64,000 nucleotides of DNA, taken from Cyclobacteriaceae bacterium. GTDB lineage: Bacteria > Bacteroidota > Bacteroidia > Cytophagales > Cyclobacteriaceae. Location: NCBI GenBank assembly GCA_020436165.1, contig JAGQYI010000075.1, positions 1 through 64,000 on the forward strand. Direction: 5' to 3'. Shown here piece by piece: positions 34,877 through 43,766 of this stretch; the first letter of the stretch is position 1, and each line of letters opens with the position of its first letter. The notes beneath the pieces were generated by a model. The model ran no database searches. It worked only from the letters and a program-made list of their open reading frames with translations, and was not told the DNA's origin. Both the position numbers and the translations under genes were made by a program.

Positions 34877-35902
34877 CTATACCGAAGAAAGCTTTTTGTT
34901 CATCACCTTAAACCATAAGGGAGGAACAAGCGAGAAAAGCATCATACCGGGGTAGCCGGTTGGCATTTGTGGTGCATCAGGTAGAGAAACCAGGGTCTGG
35001 TACTTTTTACTTGCTTTGTAGTGATGGTCGGAGTGGCGCGACAACTCGAATAGCATGGCTCGGCCAATAGGATGATCCGAGTTCCAGGAGTGCTCATGCA
35101 TAACCCTTTCGTATCTGCCCGACTCCTTTTTGCTTCGCATCAGGCCATAGTGCTCAATGTAGTTTACGGTTTCGAGAAGCAAAATACCAAAGATGGCAGA
35201 AACTATAAAAAGCGAAACAACCAACAACCCGTAGAAATAATAAATTGCCCCAATAAAAACGGCCTGAATAATCGTATAAGTGAGCGCACGGTTGCCAAAA
35301 GAATACGGTCTGTTTCCTTTCTTTTTCAGGCGTTCGGCCTCGAGGCTCCAGGCCTGCAAATAGCTCCCTATTTGCGAACGAAACCAAAAGACATAAAGGG
35401 GTTCTCCTCTTCGGGCTGTGGCAGGGTCTTTTCTTGTACCCACATTGCGGTGATGCCCGTTATTGTGGTAAGGAAGAAAATGCATTTCAAGAGATGTAAG
35501 CAATAAAATTTCGGCAAGTAGTTGTTCAAATCTGTTGGGCCTATGGCCCAATTCGTGGGCTATATTTATGCCAAATACACCGCACATCAAACCCATTGAA
35601 AGAGTAACTCCTGCATACTCCAATGGAGAAAAAGCAGAAACGGAAAGTAGGTGGAAAAAGTAAAACAAAAAGATAACCTGAACAGGAACAGAAGCATAAA
35701 GCAAGAAATCATAAAACCTGCTTTTGCCGCGCTCGTCCATATCTTCCGGGTTGGACGAACTGGGTTTTGTAACGAGTTCAATTAGCGGAACCAGCCCATA
35801 AAAAATAAAAATGGGCAAAAATGTAAGCACACCGTGCAGGTTAAAGGCAAAGTAAACCGTAACAGGAAGGGTGTAGACAAACAAATATGCCCACTTTTTC
35901 AT
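34877..35902 (-). CDS. AlkB-like alkane/fatty-acid monooxygenase
   Basis: Integral membrane di-iron enzyme of 341 residues with five to six helices. The histidine motifs of the AlkB/XylM family are present: HELGHR, HNNGHHRNVG, NYIEHYG and RHSDHHYK. These enzymes hydroxylate terminal carbons of alkanes or acyl chains with O2, rubredoxin-type electron donors and a diiron centre. No rubredoxin gene is nearby. It follows the DUF4412 gene by 4 bases. Confidence 0.9.
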   Translation of the reverse strand: MKKWAYLFVYTLPVTVYFAFNLHGVLTFLPIFIFYGLVPLIELVTKPSSSNPEDMDERGKSRFYDFLLYASVPVQVIFLFYFFHLLSVSAFSPLEYAGVTLSMGLMCGVFGINIAHELGHRPNRFEQLLAEILLLTSLEMHFLPYHNNGHHRNVGTRKDPATARRGEPLYVFWFRSQIGSYLQAWSLEAERLKKKGNRPYSFGNRALTYTIIQAVFIGAIYYFYGLLVVSLFIVSAIFGILLLETVNYIEHYGLMRSKKESGRYERVMHEHSWNSDHPIGRAMLFELSRHSDHHYKASKKYQTLVSLPDAPQMPTGYPGMMLFSLVPPLWFKVMNKKLSSV

Positions 35903-35906
35903 TTTT

Positions 35907-36581
35907 TTATTTCTGTTGTTGCATCATTTGTTTCATGCTGTCAGGTATTTCTGTGTAGCCTTCAGGTATCACAAAAACACTGTCATCAATAGGTTTTTTC
36001 TCAATGCTTGTAGCAGTTACAACCATCTTAATACCCCTGTTGGAGATGGAATATTCCAAAGGCATTCCCTTCAGGTTCAGCCCTTCAAAACCCTTCATGT
36101 TCTCTATGGGTTCAATATCGGGAGAATAATAGAAAACGATCTCTCCTTCATCTTCATCGCCTTCTTCTCCCGATTTTACTTTCATTATCGCTTTCTTACA
36201 GGTATAGCCGGCAATTTCTTTTGTGCCATCCACATATTCTATTTTAACGTTGTTGGCAGCATTATCTTCTATTTCTTCCGCCTCATCAAAATCAATGGTC
36301 ATTTTCATTTTTTGACCACCCATATTCATCAGCGTGGTAGATTTTTTTGCCTCATTGTCTGTAATTACAATAGTAGGACCCATCATTGAGCTCATTTCCA
36401 TTCTGGATTTTTGATTCTTTATCAAAAACGTAAACTCAGAAGGCATCATGCCTTCATGACCTTTCATTTCGGGCGGCAAATTTTCGTAGGTAATTTTAAA
36501 AACGGCAGTTCCCTCAAAATTTTGTGCAAACAAGTAGGCAGAGCTGGAAACTAACAGAAGAAGTAGTATAAATTTTTTCAT
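35907..36581 (-). CDS. DUF4412 secreted protein
   Basis: Protein of 224 residues with a signal peptide (ending SSAYLFAQ) and a DUF4412 beta domain (FEGTAVFKITYENLP; EIAGYTCKKAIMKVKS; FVIPEGYTEIPDS). Methionine-rich patches (EGMMP, MEMSSMMG, MKQMMQQQ) might bind metal or may be incidental. Function is unknown. It is the first gene of a run with the AlkB-like and YdeI-like genes. Confidence 0.85.
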   Translation of the reverse strand: MKKFILLLLLVSSSAYLFAQNFEGTAVFKITYENLPPEMKGHEGMMPSEFTFLIKNQKSRMEMSSMMGPTIVITDNEAKKSTTLMNMGGQKMKMTIDFDEAEEIEDNAANNVKIEYVDGTKEIAGYTCKKAIMKVKSGEEGDEDEGEIVFYYSPDIEPIENMKGFEGLNLKGMPLEYSISNRGIKMVVTATSIEKKPIDDSVFVIPEGYTEIPDSMKQMMQQQK

Positions 36582-36641
36582 GATTGTGGATTAACATATT
36601 AAGTAAAAATACATTAATTCCCCAATAACGGGTAAAAACCA

Positions 36642-37334
36642 TTAACCGAATTTGCTTATTTGCCTCAGCTTATCTTCGTCAATAACGGTAATGGTCTTGC
36701 CTTTTTCTGAAATGATCTTTTCTTTTTTTAGTTCAGTAAATAAGCGTGATACACTTTCACTTGAGGTAGAAATTATATCGGCCATATCCTTTTTTGTAAT
36801 AGAAATGGTAAATGGGTTTTCCTGGTAAATATTGTCTTTGAGATAAAGCAGGAATTCGGCAAAGCGTCCATGAATTTGTTTATGAGCAGCCGAGTGTAAC
36901 CGATCGTAAAGTTTGACCATATCCTTGTTAATATACCCCAGAACACCGGCAGCGAACTTCGCATTCTCAAGAATAAGCTCTTTAAACACTTCTATGTTTA
37001 CCAGACACAGCTCGGTGTCTTCAATGGCTTCTACTGAATAATGAAAAACGCCTTGCCCGGTAATTGACTGTAGCCCGAGGAAATATCCGTTTTTTTCAAC
37101 AGAAATGATAGTAGGAGTGGGTTTGGTTTCCAGAAAAAGCTTTACAAGCCCCTTTTTAATAAAGAGTATGTACGATACAAAAGATCCTTGTTTGCAGATG
37201 ATCTCTCCCTTGTTATAGGTTATTTCTGTTCGCTGCTTGTCCACGCGAGCCATTTGCTCTTCGTTGAGCAGCATAAAAGGCCCTGATTTACATCTGCAAT
37301 CATGACATTCTACGTGAATTTCCTGCTTTGCCAT
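36642..37334 (-). CDS. FNR-type Crp/Fnr family regulator
   Basis: Regulator of 230 residues: an N-terminal cysteine set (Cys10, Cys13, Cys15 in VECHDCRCK) that could hold an iron-sulphur cluster with a later cysteine, a cyclic-nucleotide-binding-like barrel (NKGEIICKQGSFVSYILFI), a dimer helix and a winged helix. The recognition helix reads SSESVSRL, matching the E-x2-SR pattern by which FNR reads TTGAT. A perfect TTGAT-N4-ATCAA site lies 30 bases upstream of its ATG, between it and the rhodanese operon. Oxygen or redox sensing is therefore likely. Confidence 0.88.
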   Translation of the reverse strand: MAKQEIHVECHDCRCKSGPFMLLNEEQMARVDKQRTEITYNKGEIICKQGSFVSYILFIKKGLVKLFLETKPTPTIISVEKNGYFLGLQSITGQGVFHYSVEAIEDTELCLVNIEVFKELILENAKFAAGVLGYINKDMVKLYDRLHSAAHKQIHGRFAEFLLYLKDNIYQENPFTISITKKDMADIISTSSESVSRLFTELKKEKIISEKGKTITVIDEDKLRQISKFG

Positions 37335-37363
37335 ACCTGGTTACGTTATGTGCAATAAAAAAA

Positions 37364-37377
37364 TTGATTTACATCAA
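37364..37377. promoter_or_regulatory. FNR box
   Basis: TTGATTTACATCAA is a perfect TTGAT-N4-ATCAA palindrome. It lies 30 bases upstream of the regulator's ATG and about 90-100 bases upstream of the predicted start of the divergent operon. It may serve autoregulation, activation of the rhodanese operon, or both. Confidence 0.75.
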
Positions 37378-37527
37378 ATTGCGACATGACAAAGTTAACA
37401 TTTGTACTTGACGACAACAAAACCGGATTTCATGTTTCAAAAAAGGGGCCTTTCTACCTTTGAGTCGTTATCAGAGTCACCCCGGCACTGATAATCGGTC
37501 ACAAATTAGTCACAAAAAATATTGCGT

Positions 37528-37596
37528 ATGAGAAAAACCCATAACCCTGTTGTAGGTATATCATTATTTACCGGTAATGCCATACGATTAGGGTAG
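37528..37596 (+). CDS. Possible 22-residue leader peptide
   Basis: ATG at 37528 opens a frame (MRKTHNPVVGISLFTGNAIRLG) that stops at 37594. It lies inside the long predicted leader of the rhodanese operon. There is no clear ribosome-binding site and no family I recognise, so it may be chance. Confidence 0.2.
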   Translation: MRKTHNPVVGISLFTGNAIRLG

Positions 37597-37694
37597 ACAA
37601 CATTCACAAACAAATGTGTATGAGGAACTTAATAACCCGGAAACTCCGGTAAAAGCAAAACAAAAAATAACGTATTAATTTAAATTGAATAACC

Positions 37695-38657
37695 ATGAAA
37701 ACTTTTAAAAGAACATTAATTTGGATAGCAATACTTCCCCTAGTTTTTGTTATCAGTTGTAAGGACAACGACCCTGCACCAGCAGATGATAATTATAGTA
37801 AAATGACTGAATATATGGTTGCCAACGACCTGGATTTGGACAATATACTTGACGCATGGATTGTTGGAGCACCTGCAAGCGAGGCGGATGTTGCCACTTT
37901 TGCCGGAGCATATCATATAATGGATATAAGATCTGCAGATGCATTTAATACAGGACATATTGATGGTGCTGTTAATTCATCTTTAGCTACCATCGTTGCG
38001 GATGCAGCAGGTGTTACAAAACCCATTTTGGTAGTTTGCTATACAGGACAAACTGCAGCACATGCCACAGTGGCTCTTCGTTTGAGTGGCCATGCAGATG
38101 CAAAAGTGCTTAAAAATGGAATGAGCGGATGGAGAGCTGATCTTGCTACTCCTTGGGAAAGTGGAGTTGGTAATGTTGCCGTAGGAAATGCAAATTGGGT
38201 AAAAACTGCTACTGCAGAACTTACGGACCATAGCTCACCAGAATTTACTACTACAAGCACAGATCCAGCCGAAATGCTAGTTGAACGCGTTGCTTATATG
38301 ACAAATAAAGGATTCCAGGGAATAACTGCTACAGATGTTTTGGCAGACCCTTCAGCTTACTTTATTAATAACTACTGGGCACAAGCCGATGTTGACCTTT
38401 ACGGCCACATTGCAACTGCTGCCAGAATTAATCCTTTGACTTTGGCAAACGATGAATTCAGATATTACGATCCGGCACAAACAGTTGTTACTTACTGCTG
38501 GACTGGTCAAACTTCATCAATGGTAACTGCTTACTTAACCGTATTGGGTTATGAAGCCAAAAGCTTGAAGTTTGGTGTTAACAGTATGATCTATGATGAG
38601 CTTCAAAGTCACAAGTTCGCTCAACCTACAGTTGACTTACCTGTGGTGACCGATTAG
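37695..38657 (+). CDS. Double rhodanese-domain lipoprotein
   Basis: Protein of 320 residues, lipidated at Cys22 (FVISC). Two rhodanese domains follow, both with an active-site cysteine loop of the same form: Cys115 in VVCYTGQT and Cys268 in TYCWTGQT. Rhodaneses move sulphane sulphur between donors and thiols or cyanide. The envelope location and the porin encoded next suggest handling of extracellular thiosulphate or polysulphide. It is first in an operon downstream of an FNR box. The likely leader is long. Confidence 0.88.
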   Translation: MKTFKRTLIWIAILPLVFVISCKDNDPAPADDNYSKMTEYMVANDLDLDNILDAWIVGAPASEADVATFAGAYHIMDIRSADAFNTGHIDGAVNSSLATIVADAAGVTKPILVVCYTGQTAAHATVALRLSGHADAKVLKNGMSGWRADLATPWESGVGNVAVGNANWVKTATAELTDHSSPEFTTTSTDPAEMLVERVAYMTNKGFQGITATDVLADPSAYFINNYWAQADVDLYGHIATAARINPLTLANDEFRYYDPAQTVVTYCWTGQTSSMVTAYLTVLGYEAKSLKFGVNSMIYDELQSHKFAQPTVDLPVVTD

Positions 38658-38667
38658 CTCGAGCACA

Positions 38668-38702
38668 GGGGCTTGAGGGGCTCTCCCAGTGTCCCTCAGC
38701 CC
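38668..38702 (+). terminator. Hairpin between rhodanese and porin genes
   Basis: GGGGCTTGAGGGG and CCCTCAGCCC pair with one bulge across a 12-base loop. There is no T-tract, so it is more likely an mRNA processing or stability element, or a weak attenuator, than a full terminator. Confidence 0.45.
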
Positions 38703-38756
38703 TAACTTTCAGGCCAGTCCTGATGCTTAACTGAATAGAACAAAAAGACTAAAAAA

Positions 38757-39836
38757 ATGAAAAAGCTATTTTTAACATTCTTTACAGTACTGTTTATTTT
38801 TTCGGCACAACGAGTACTTGCCCAGGGATGTGATGCACCCTCAAGCGAAGAAGGCGTGACCGTTTTTGGTTACGTTCAGCCAGAATTTGACATGAACTTC
38901 TACGAAGACACCGAAGCAGCCTTTAGGTTTAGAAGGATGCGTATTGGAGTTATGGGCAATATTCCTTACGATTTCAGCTACTATGTAATGCTGGAAACAA
39001 GCCCATTCTTAAACCCAAACCAACCAGGTCCGTTTTTGTTGGATGCGTTTGTAAGCTATACAAGATTTAATTACCTAAAAGTATCCGTAGGATCTTTTAA
39101 ATACAGATTTGGTCGCGAACTAAGCATGCCATGTCACTCACTCTATACCATTCGCAGATCTAAAGTGGTGGACGAGCTTACAGGAGGTATTGGAGGCGGT
39201 AACCGTGACATAGGTATAATGCTTTTAGGCGGAGGAAAAGAAGACCTGATCAACTATTATGTTTCTTTAACCAATGGTTATGGTGTGCTCAATGTTACCG
39301 ATAATAATTTATTTGACGGATATAATTTAACTGGCCGTGTTACAATTCAGCCTATCAAAGGTCTTTCATTTGGAGCCAGCGCCAGATATAGTGAAAACCC
39401 TCCTGCAGCAACTGATGTAACAGATAATGACACCAAAATGCGCTGGGGCTTTGATGCTGAGTACAGCTTTAAGAATTTCACAATATTTGGAGAGTACATT
39501 GATGGTAAGGACGAAGGTTCTTACACCGAAGGTGGAGGTTGCGATGGTAACCCTGTAACAAAAACAGGTGTTCAAAATGCAGATGGGTTTTTTGCAATGG
39601 CTGTTTACAGATATAACAAATTTGAACCTGTTTACAAACTCGAAACTTACAACACATCTAAAGGTGAAGTAGGTTCTGATGTAACTACAGACGCTAATTC
39701 ACTATGTCATACTTTTGGCCTGAATATTTATCCAAACGACTGGACAAGAATTCAAATGAACTACATCTATGCAACAGAAGATCCTGCAGAAATCAAAAAC
39801 GATGCATTGATGATTCAATTACAAGTTAAATTCTAA
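38757..39836 (+). CDS. Outer-membrane porin (OprO/P-like)
   Basis: Barrel of 359 residues with a signal peptide (ending RVLAQG) and a porin O/P-like start (FGYVQPEFDMNFYEDTEAAFRFRRMRIGVMG), then alternating strands ending in the aromatic LQVKF. Related porins pass anions such as phosphate. Between two rhodanese-type genes, an anionic sulphur compound is a plausible substrate, but that is inference. It lies 99 bases after the lipoprotein gene and 11 bases before the sulphurtransferase. Confidence 0.85.
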   Translation: MKKLFLTFFTVLFIFSAQRVLAQGCDAPSSEEGVTVFGYVQPEFDMNFYEDTEAAFRFRRMRIGVMGNIPYDFSYYVMLETSPFLNPNQPGPFLLDAFVSYTRFNYLKVSVGSFKYRFGRELSMPCHSLYTIRRSKVVDELTGGIGGGNRDIGIMLLGGGKEDLINYYVSLTNGYGVLNVTDNNLFDGYNLTGRVTIQPIKGLSFGASARYSENPPAATDVTDNDTKMRWGFDAEYSFKNFTIFGEYIDGKDEGSYTEGGGCDGNPVTKTGVQNADGFFAMAVYRYNKFEPVYKLETYNTSKGEVGSDVTTDANSLCHTFGLNIYPNDWTRIQMNYIYATEDPAEIKNDALMIQLQVKF

Positions 39837-39847
39837 AAGATTTGAAA

Positions 39848-40702
39848 ATGAAAAAGTTAAGAATATCATTTATATATACGCTGCTGATACTATTTGTTGT
39901 GGGCTTGGCACAAGCCCAGGATGTAATATCAGCAAAAGATCTGCCTGCTTACCTGAAACAAGACAACACTATTCTTATTTCAGCCCAAAAAGCAGTTGAC
40001 TACAACAAAATTCATATTACAGGAGCTATCAATATAGATCATAATAGCTTGTATAATGATATGACCATGTTACTTCCTGCTAACCAGATTGCTCAAATGT
40101 TAGGAAAAGATGGAGTGAACCAAAACATGAAAATCGTTCTTTACGATGAAGGTTCCTCCAAATATTCAGGACGTATGTACTGGATCCTTACCTACCTTGG
40201 AGCAAAAGATGTAAAAATTCTTGATGGTGGTTTGGAAGCCTGGAAAGCGGCTCGCAAGCCGGTTACCAGAACTGCTACTACGGCAAAAGCAACTACATTT
40301 ACCCCTACTCCAAACCCTGCATACATTGCTACAATGGCAGAGGTTAAAAAAGCGATAGATAATCCTGCTTACGTAATTGTGGATGCTAGAACACCTGAAG
40401 AATATAATGGTACAAACGAAACCGATCTAAGACTAGGACATATTCCTTCTGCTGTAAATATTAATTATACAGAATTGCTTGATGCGAAAGGAAATCTTAA
40501 ATCAAAAGATGAATTGGCCAGCATTTATGCAAAAGCAGGTGTAACCAAAGACAAAACCGTTATTGTTTATTGTAAAACAAGTGTTAGAGCTGGTATCGAA
40601 TTTCTTGCGCTTAAGTCAGCACTGGATTTTCCCAAAGTAAAAGTATATGACGGAGCCTTCTTAGAATGGCAAAGCAATAATGCGAACAAAGTGTCTATGT
40701 AG
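39848..40702 (+). CDS. Exported thiosulphate/mercaptopyruvate-type sulphurtransferase
   Basis: Protein of 284 residues with a signal peptide (ending GLAQAQ) and tandem rhodanese domains. The N-terminal domain has no cysteine in its loop (LYDEGSSKYSG) and is structural; the C-terminal loop carries the catalytic cysteine (VYCKTSVRAG). ILDGGLEAWKAARKPV is typical of the family. The ATG at 39848 is preferred to a TTG two codons earlier. It is the last gene of the operon, closed by the terminator at 40776-40810. Confidence 0.9.
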   Translation: MKKLRISFIYTLLILFVVGLAQAQDVISAKDLPAYLKQDNTILISAQKAVDYNKIHITGAINIDHNSLYNDMTMLLPANQIAQMLGKDGVNQNMKIVLYDEGSSKYSGRMYWILTYLGAKDVKILDGGLEAWKAARKPVTRTATTAKATTFTPTPNPAYIATMAEVKKAIDNPAYVIVDARTPEEYNGTNETDLRLGHIPSAVNINYTELLDAKGNLKSKDELASIYAKAGVTKDKTVIVYCKTSVRAGIEFLALKSALDFPKVKVYDGAFLEWQSNNANKVSM

Positions 40703-40775
40703 AAAGGTTAATTTAGGTTTAGGCACGGTTTTTTAACCAAACCATCTGATTTTTACTAATGTGGTTATTTTTTGT

Positions 40776-40810
40776 AAGCACTCCCCGGTACAAGGGAGTG
40801 CTTATTTTTT
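40776..40810 (+). terminator. Terminator of the rhodanese-porin operon
   Basis: AAGCACTCCC (40776-40785) pairs perfectly with GGGAGTGCTT (40794-40803) and is followed by ATTTTTT. This is a strong intrinsic terminator. Confidence 0.9.
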
Positions 40811-40916
40811 GTGAAGAATGGTAAAAATGAGTCTGAAAAAATGTAAATTGGTGTTATAACATTAAACATTTCAAACAAAAAATGTGTTAGATCAGTATAA
40901 CTAAACCAAAATTCTT

Positions 40917-41264
40917 ATGAAAAAAGCAGGACAAATAGTTTACGCAATACCCCTACTAATATTCGGGTTATTTCATTTTATGAATGCAAGCCAAATGGCT
41001 GGTATCGTTCCGTCATGGTTGCCATTTGGTGTATTCTGGGTATACCTTACAGGCCTGGGTCTGTTGGCAGCGGGTGTGTCTTTTATTATCAATAAACAGG
41101 TTGCATTGGCAGGAAAGCTCCTGGCTCTAATGTTATTAATATTTGCATTAACTGTGCATTTGCCCTCCATTATTGGTGGTAATCAAATGTCAATGCCCAA
41201 CTTGTTAAAGGATCTTGCAATGGCGGGTGCGGCTTTGTATATAGCGGCCACATCAGAGAGTTAA
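40917..41264 (+). CDS. DoxX-like membrane protein
   Basis: Four-helix membrane protein of 115 residues (about 5-22, 37-58, 63-82, 95-112) with the DoxX-like start IPLLIFGLFHFMNASQMAGIVPSWLP. DoxX relatives take part in thiol and sulphur redox in the membrane in some organisms, which may relate to the sulphur operon just upstream. It has its own transcript, separated by a terminator. Confidence 0.8.
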   Translation: MKKAGQIVYAIPLLIFGLFHFMNASQMAGIVPSWLPFGVFWVYLTGLGLLAAGVSFIINKQVALAGKLLALMLLIFALTVHLPSIIGGNQMSMPNLLKDLAMAGAALYIAATSES

Positions 41265-41273
41265 TAGAACCCC

Positions 41274-41313
41274 TTAGTTAGAAATAGCTGCGTAAGAGGC
41301 CGTTTCTAACTAA
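41274..41313. repeat. Hairpin after the DoxX-like gene
   Basis: TTAGTTAGAAA (41274-41284) pairs perfectly with TTTCTAACTAA (41303-41313) over an 18-base loop. There is no T-tract on the plus strand. It starts 10 bases after the stop and probably ends or protects the transcript. Confidence 0.6.
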
Positions 41314-41357
41314 GGATAAAAAAATTAAGTAAATTAGATTTCTTAATCTGTTGTACT

Positions 41358-41705
41358 ATGGCACTAGAGTATAAACTTTTACTTCATAATTTAAGCTGTT
41401 TTCTTTCAGATGAAGGAACAGATGAGGTTTATTTAACATACAGAGGCGAAAAGATTTGGCCGTTGAACGAAAAGTTTACACCAATGAAGGCTGGTTCTAC
41501 CGCTAATGTAGAGCTGGAGATCAGTATTTTGAAAGGAGCAACTGCCAGTGTAGAACTATGGGAATCCGACACTTTTTCAAAAGACGATAATCTTGGTAAA
41601 TTCTTACTCGAGGCGGATAAAATTGGAGGGCCTTACACCACAGATATGATTAAAGCAGACAAAGGAAAATCTAAATACGGCCTTACATGGGAGGTAGGCA
41701 GTTAG
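41358..41705 (+). CDS. Small C2-like protein of unknown function
   Basis: Protein of 115 residues, soluble and predicted all-beta. The stretch VELWESDTFSKDDNLGKFLLE resembles the calcium-binding loop region of C2 domains (D-x-D-x-LG), and the N-terminus YKLLLHNLSCFLSDEGTDEVYL fits a first beta strand pair. No signal peptide is present. Its stop overlaps the stop of the convergent dsbD gene by 4 bases. The function is unknown. Confidence 0.75.
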   Translation: MALEYKLLLHNLSCFLSDEGTDEVYLTYRGEKIWPLNEKFTPMKAGSTANVELEISILKGATASVELWESDTFSKDDNLGKFLLEADKIGGPYTTDMIKADKGKSKYGLTWEVGS

Positions 41706-43702
41706 TTTAACTCTTTGCGAAAGGTTTCACCTTCTTTATACCTCCTGCTGGCTTCGTCTAGAAAAGATATAAAACCATCTACACTTAGATCGTAGGCCCT
41801 TGGCTTAATAACCATTTTTTCGTCCTTATTAAGTATCACATAAAACGGCTGCGCATTGTTGTTATAACGACTTATCTGAAAATCAGCATTTTGTTTTCCA
41901 ATGGTTTTCTTCACCTTGTTATCGTAGGTAGAAGTATACCAATCTGACTCCGGCAGGGTGGTTCGGTCATCCACGTACAATGCAACTAATACAAAATCAT
42001 CTCTCAGGCGCTGTAGCACTCTGGGGTCCGACCAAACACGGGCTTCCATTTCGCGGCAGTTTACACAGCCATGCCCTGTAAAATCTATAAACAAGGGCTT
42101 GTTCTGTTCCCTTGCACAGGCTATGGCTTGTGTGTAATCGAAGTAGCCTTGTAACTCATGTGGAAAATGAAGGAAATCAGCATATTTAGGAGCCTCGCAA
42201 ATAGAAGATTTATCCAATGGCAGTTGAATAGTTTTTGCATCCGATAACGTAAAATCCTGGGTTGTTAAAGGTGGTAAATAGCCTGAAAGGCCTTTCAACG
42301 GAGCACCCCACAAACCGGGAATAAGGTAAACGACAAATGAAAACGTAATAATGGCAAAAAGTAATCGAAGAACACCTACATGTTCCAAGGGGCTATCATG
42401 TGGTAACTTGATTTTACCCAGAAGGTACAATCCCATGATTCCGAAAATTACAATCCAAAGGGCCAAATAAACCTCCCTATCCAAAATATGCCAGTGATAA
42501 GCCTGGTCGGCCACGCTCAGGAATTTCAATCCAAGCGCTAGCTCAGCAAGCCCAAGGACCACCTTAACAGAATTAAGCCACCCTCCGGATTTGGGCATTT
42601 TCTTAAGCCAATCAGGGAAAAAAGCGAATAATGTAAACGGCAAGGCAAATGCTAACGAAAAGGACAGCATACCTAAAATTGGTTTAACAAACTCACCCTG
42701 AGCCGAAAGTACCAGAACACTACCTACAATTGGAAATGTGCACGAAAACGAAATAAGTGCCAGTGTAAAGGCCATAAAGAAAACGCCAATGAGTCCTCCT
42801 CGGTCGCTTTGGGCATCAATTTTATTTACCAGTTGGTGTGGAAGAGTGATTTCAAATAGTCCTAAAAATGAGAGCGCAAAAACAAAGAAAATGATGAATA
42901 TTCCCAGGTTAAGCCACCATTCGGTGGCCAGTTCATTAAGTGTTTCGGCCCCTAACAAAAAGGCAGTTAAGGTACCTAGCACAGTAAAAATAAATACGAT
43001 AAAAAGGCCAAATGCAATTGCTTTGCGCCTTCCGTTTCCACCTTTTTCCTGCTCTTTTAAAAAGAAGGTAACCGTCATGGGAATCATAGGAAACACACAT
43101 GGGGTAACCAATGCCAAAAGGCCTGTAATAAAGGCAAAAAGCATAAAACCCCATAACCCGCGTTCTTCAGGCAATAAATTTTCCGATTCCTTATAACCAG
43201 TATCGGAACTTAGTTCACTTTTTTTTTCTAACTGTGTAGAAATACCAAAATCATGCTGTGAAAACTCTGTATCAAAAGGTATGCATCGGCCATCAATGTC
43301 AGAACAAACCTGGTATTCAAAGTCGCCATCAAAATGAAGGTTGGACTTGAGTACTTTAATGGTTTGCCGAAATTCTCCTGTTCCCACAAAATAGGTGTAG
43401 TCCCCTTCAAATATTTCGTCATAACCCTTTTTGGGGTTAATAGCCCTAATGCTATCTATTAGCTCGTAGGTATCGTTAGGCTCAAATGTAAACGTTGTTA
43501 CCATTGGGCCAAGGTCGCGACTAAAGTCCGAGGAGTACAAATGCCAGTCTTTGTCAATGGTGACCTTGAATATAAGCTCTATAGTGTCACCAGGTTTGTA
43601 ATTGGTTGTTGACAACTGATACTGCCATTTGGTTGGCTGTAGTATTTGAGCCTGGCCGGCAAAAAAGGCCAGTGTGAAAAAAATGACCAGAAGTTTACGC
43701 AT
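41702..43702 (-). CDS. dsbD: Thiol:disulphide interchange protein DsbD
   Basis: Protein of 666 residues: signal peptide (ending FFAGQAQ), a periplasmic N-terminal sensor domain (about 20-170), an eight-helix transmembrane electron carrier (TPCVFPMIPMTVTFF and its mirrored SFSCTFPIVGSVLVL, each with the functional cysteine) and a C-terminal thioredoxin domain with GHGCVNCREME. It carries electrons from cytoplasmic thioredoxin to periplasmic thiols and cytochrome c assembly. The length is slightly above that of the E. coli protein. Confidence 0.94.
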   Translation of the reverse strand: MRKLLVIFFTLAFFAGQAQILQPTKWQYQLSTTNYKPGDTIELIFKVTIDKDWHLYSSDFSRDLGPMVTTFTFEPNDTYELIDSIRAINPKKGYDEIFEGDYTYFVGTGEFRQTIKVLKSNLHFDGDFEYQVCSDIDGRCIPFDTEFSQHDFGISTQLEKKSELSSDTGYKESENLLPEERGLWGFMLFAFITGLLALVTPCVFPMIPMTVTFFLKEQEKGGNGRRKAIAFGLFIVFIFTVLGTLTAFLLGAETLNELATEWWLNLGIFIIFFVFALSFLGLFEITLPHQLVNKIDAQSDRGGLIGVFFMAFTLALISFSCTFPIVGSVLVLSAQGEFVKPILGMLSFSLAFALPFTLFAFFPDWLKKMPKSGGWLNSVKVVLGLAELALGLKFLSVADQAYHWHILDREVYLALWIVIFGIMGLYLLGKIKLPHDSPLEHVGVLRLLFAIITFSFVVYLIPGLWGAPLKGLSGYLPPLTTQDFTLSDAKTIQLPLDKSSICEAPKYADFLHFPHELQGYFDYTQAIACAREQNKPLFIDFTGHGCVNCREMEARVWSDPRVLQRLRDDFVLVALYVDDRTTLPESDWYTSTYDNKVKKTIGKQNADFQISRYNNNAQPFYVILNKDEKMVIKPRAYDLSVDGFISFLDEASRRYKEGETFRKELN

Positions 43703-43723
43703 TGTTAGTATCTGTTAATAAAA

Positions 43724-43752
43724 CTCAGGACAATAACATGTATTGTCCTGAG
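43724..43752. terminator. Terminator after the M20 dipeptidase
   Basis: CTCAGGACAATA and TATTGTCCTGAG form a perfect 12-base stem around ACATG. On the minus strand the hairpin is followed by TTTTATT. It lies 14 bases after the dipeptidase stop at 43767. Confidence 0.8.
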
Positions 43753-43766
43753 AAAGTTTACTTATG

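Larger units (their letters stand above)
37335..37694. other. Divergent regulatory region before the rhodanese operon
   Basis: 360 bases holding the FNR box (37364-37377) and a -7 box TACCTTTG at 37455-37462 on the plus strand without a good -33 element, as expected of an activator-dependent promoter. A possible 22-codon leader frame lies at 37528-37596. The likely leader from about 37468 to 37694 is unusually long (over 220 bases) and might carry regulation. Confidence 0.55.
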
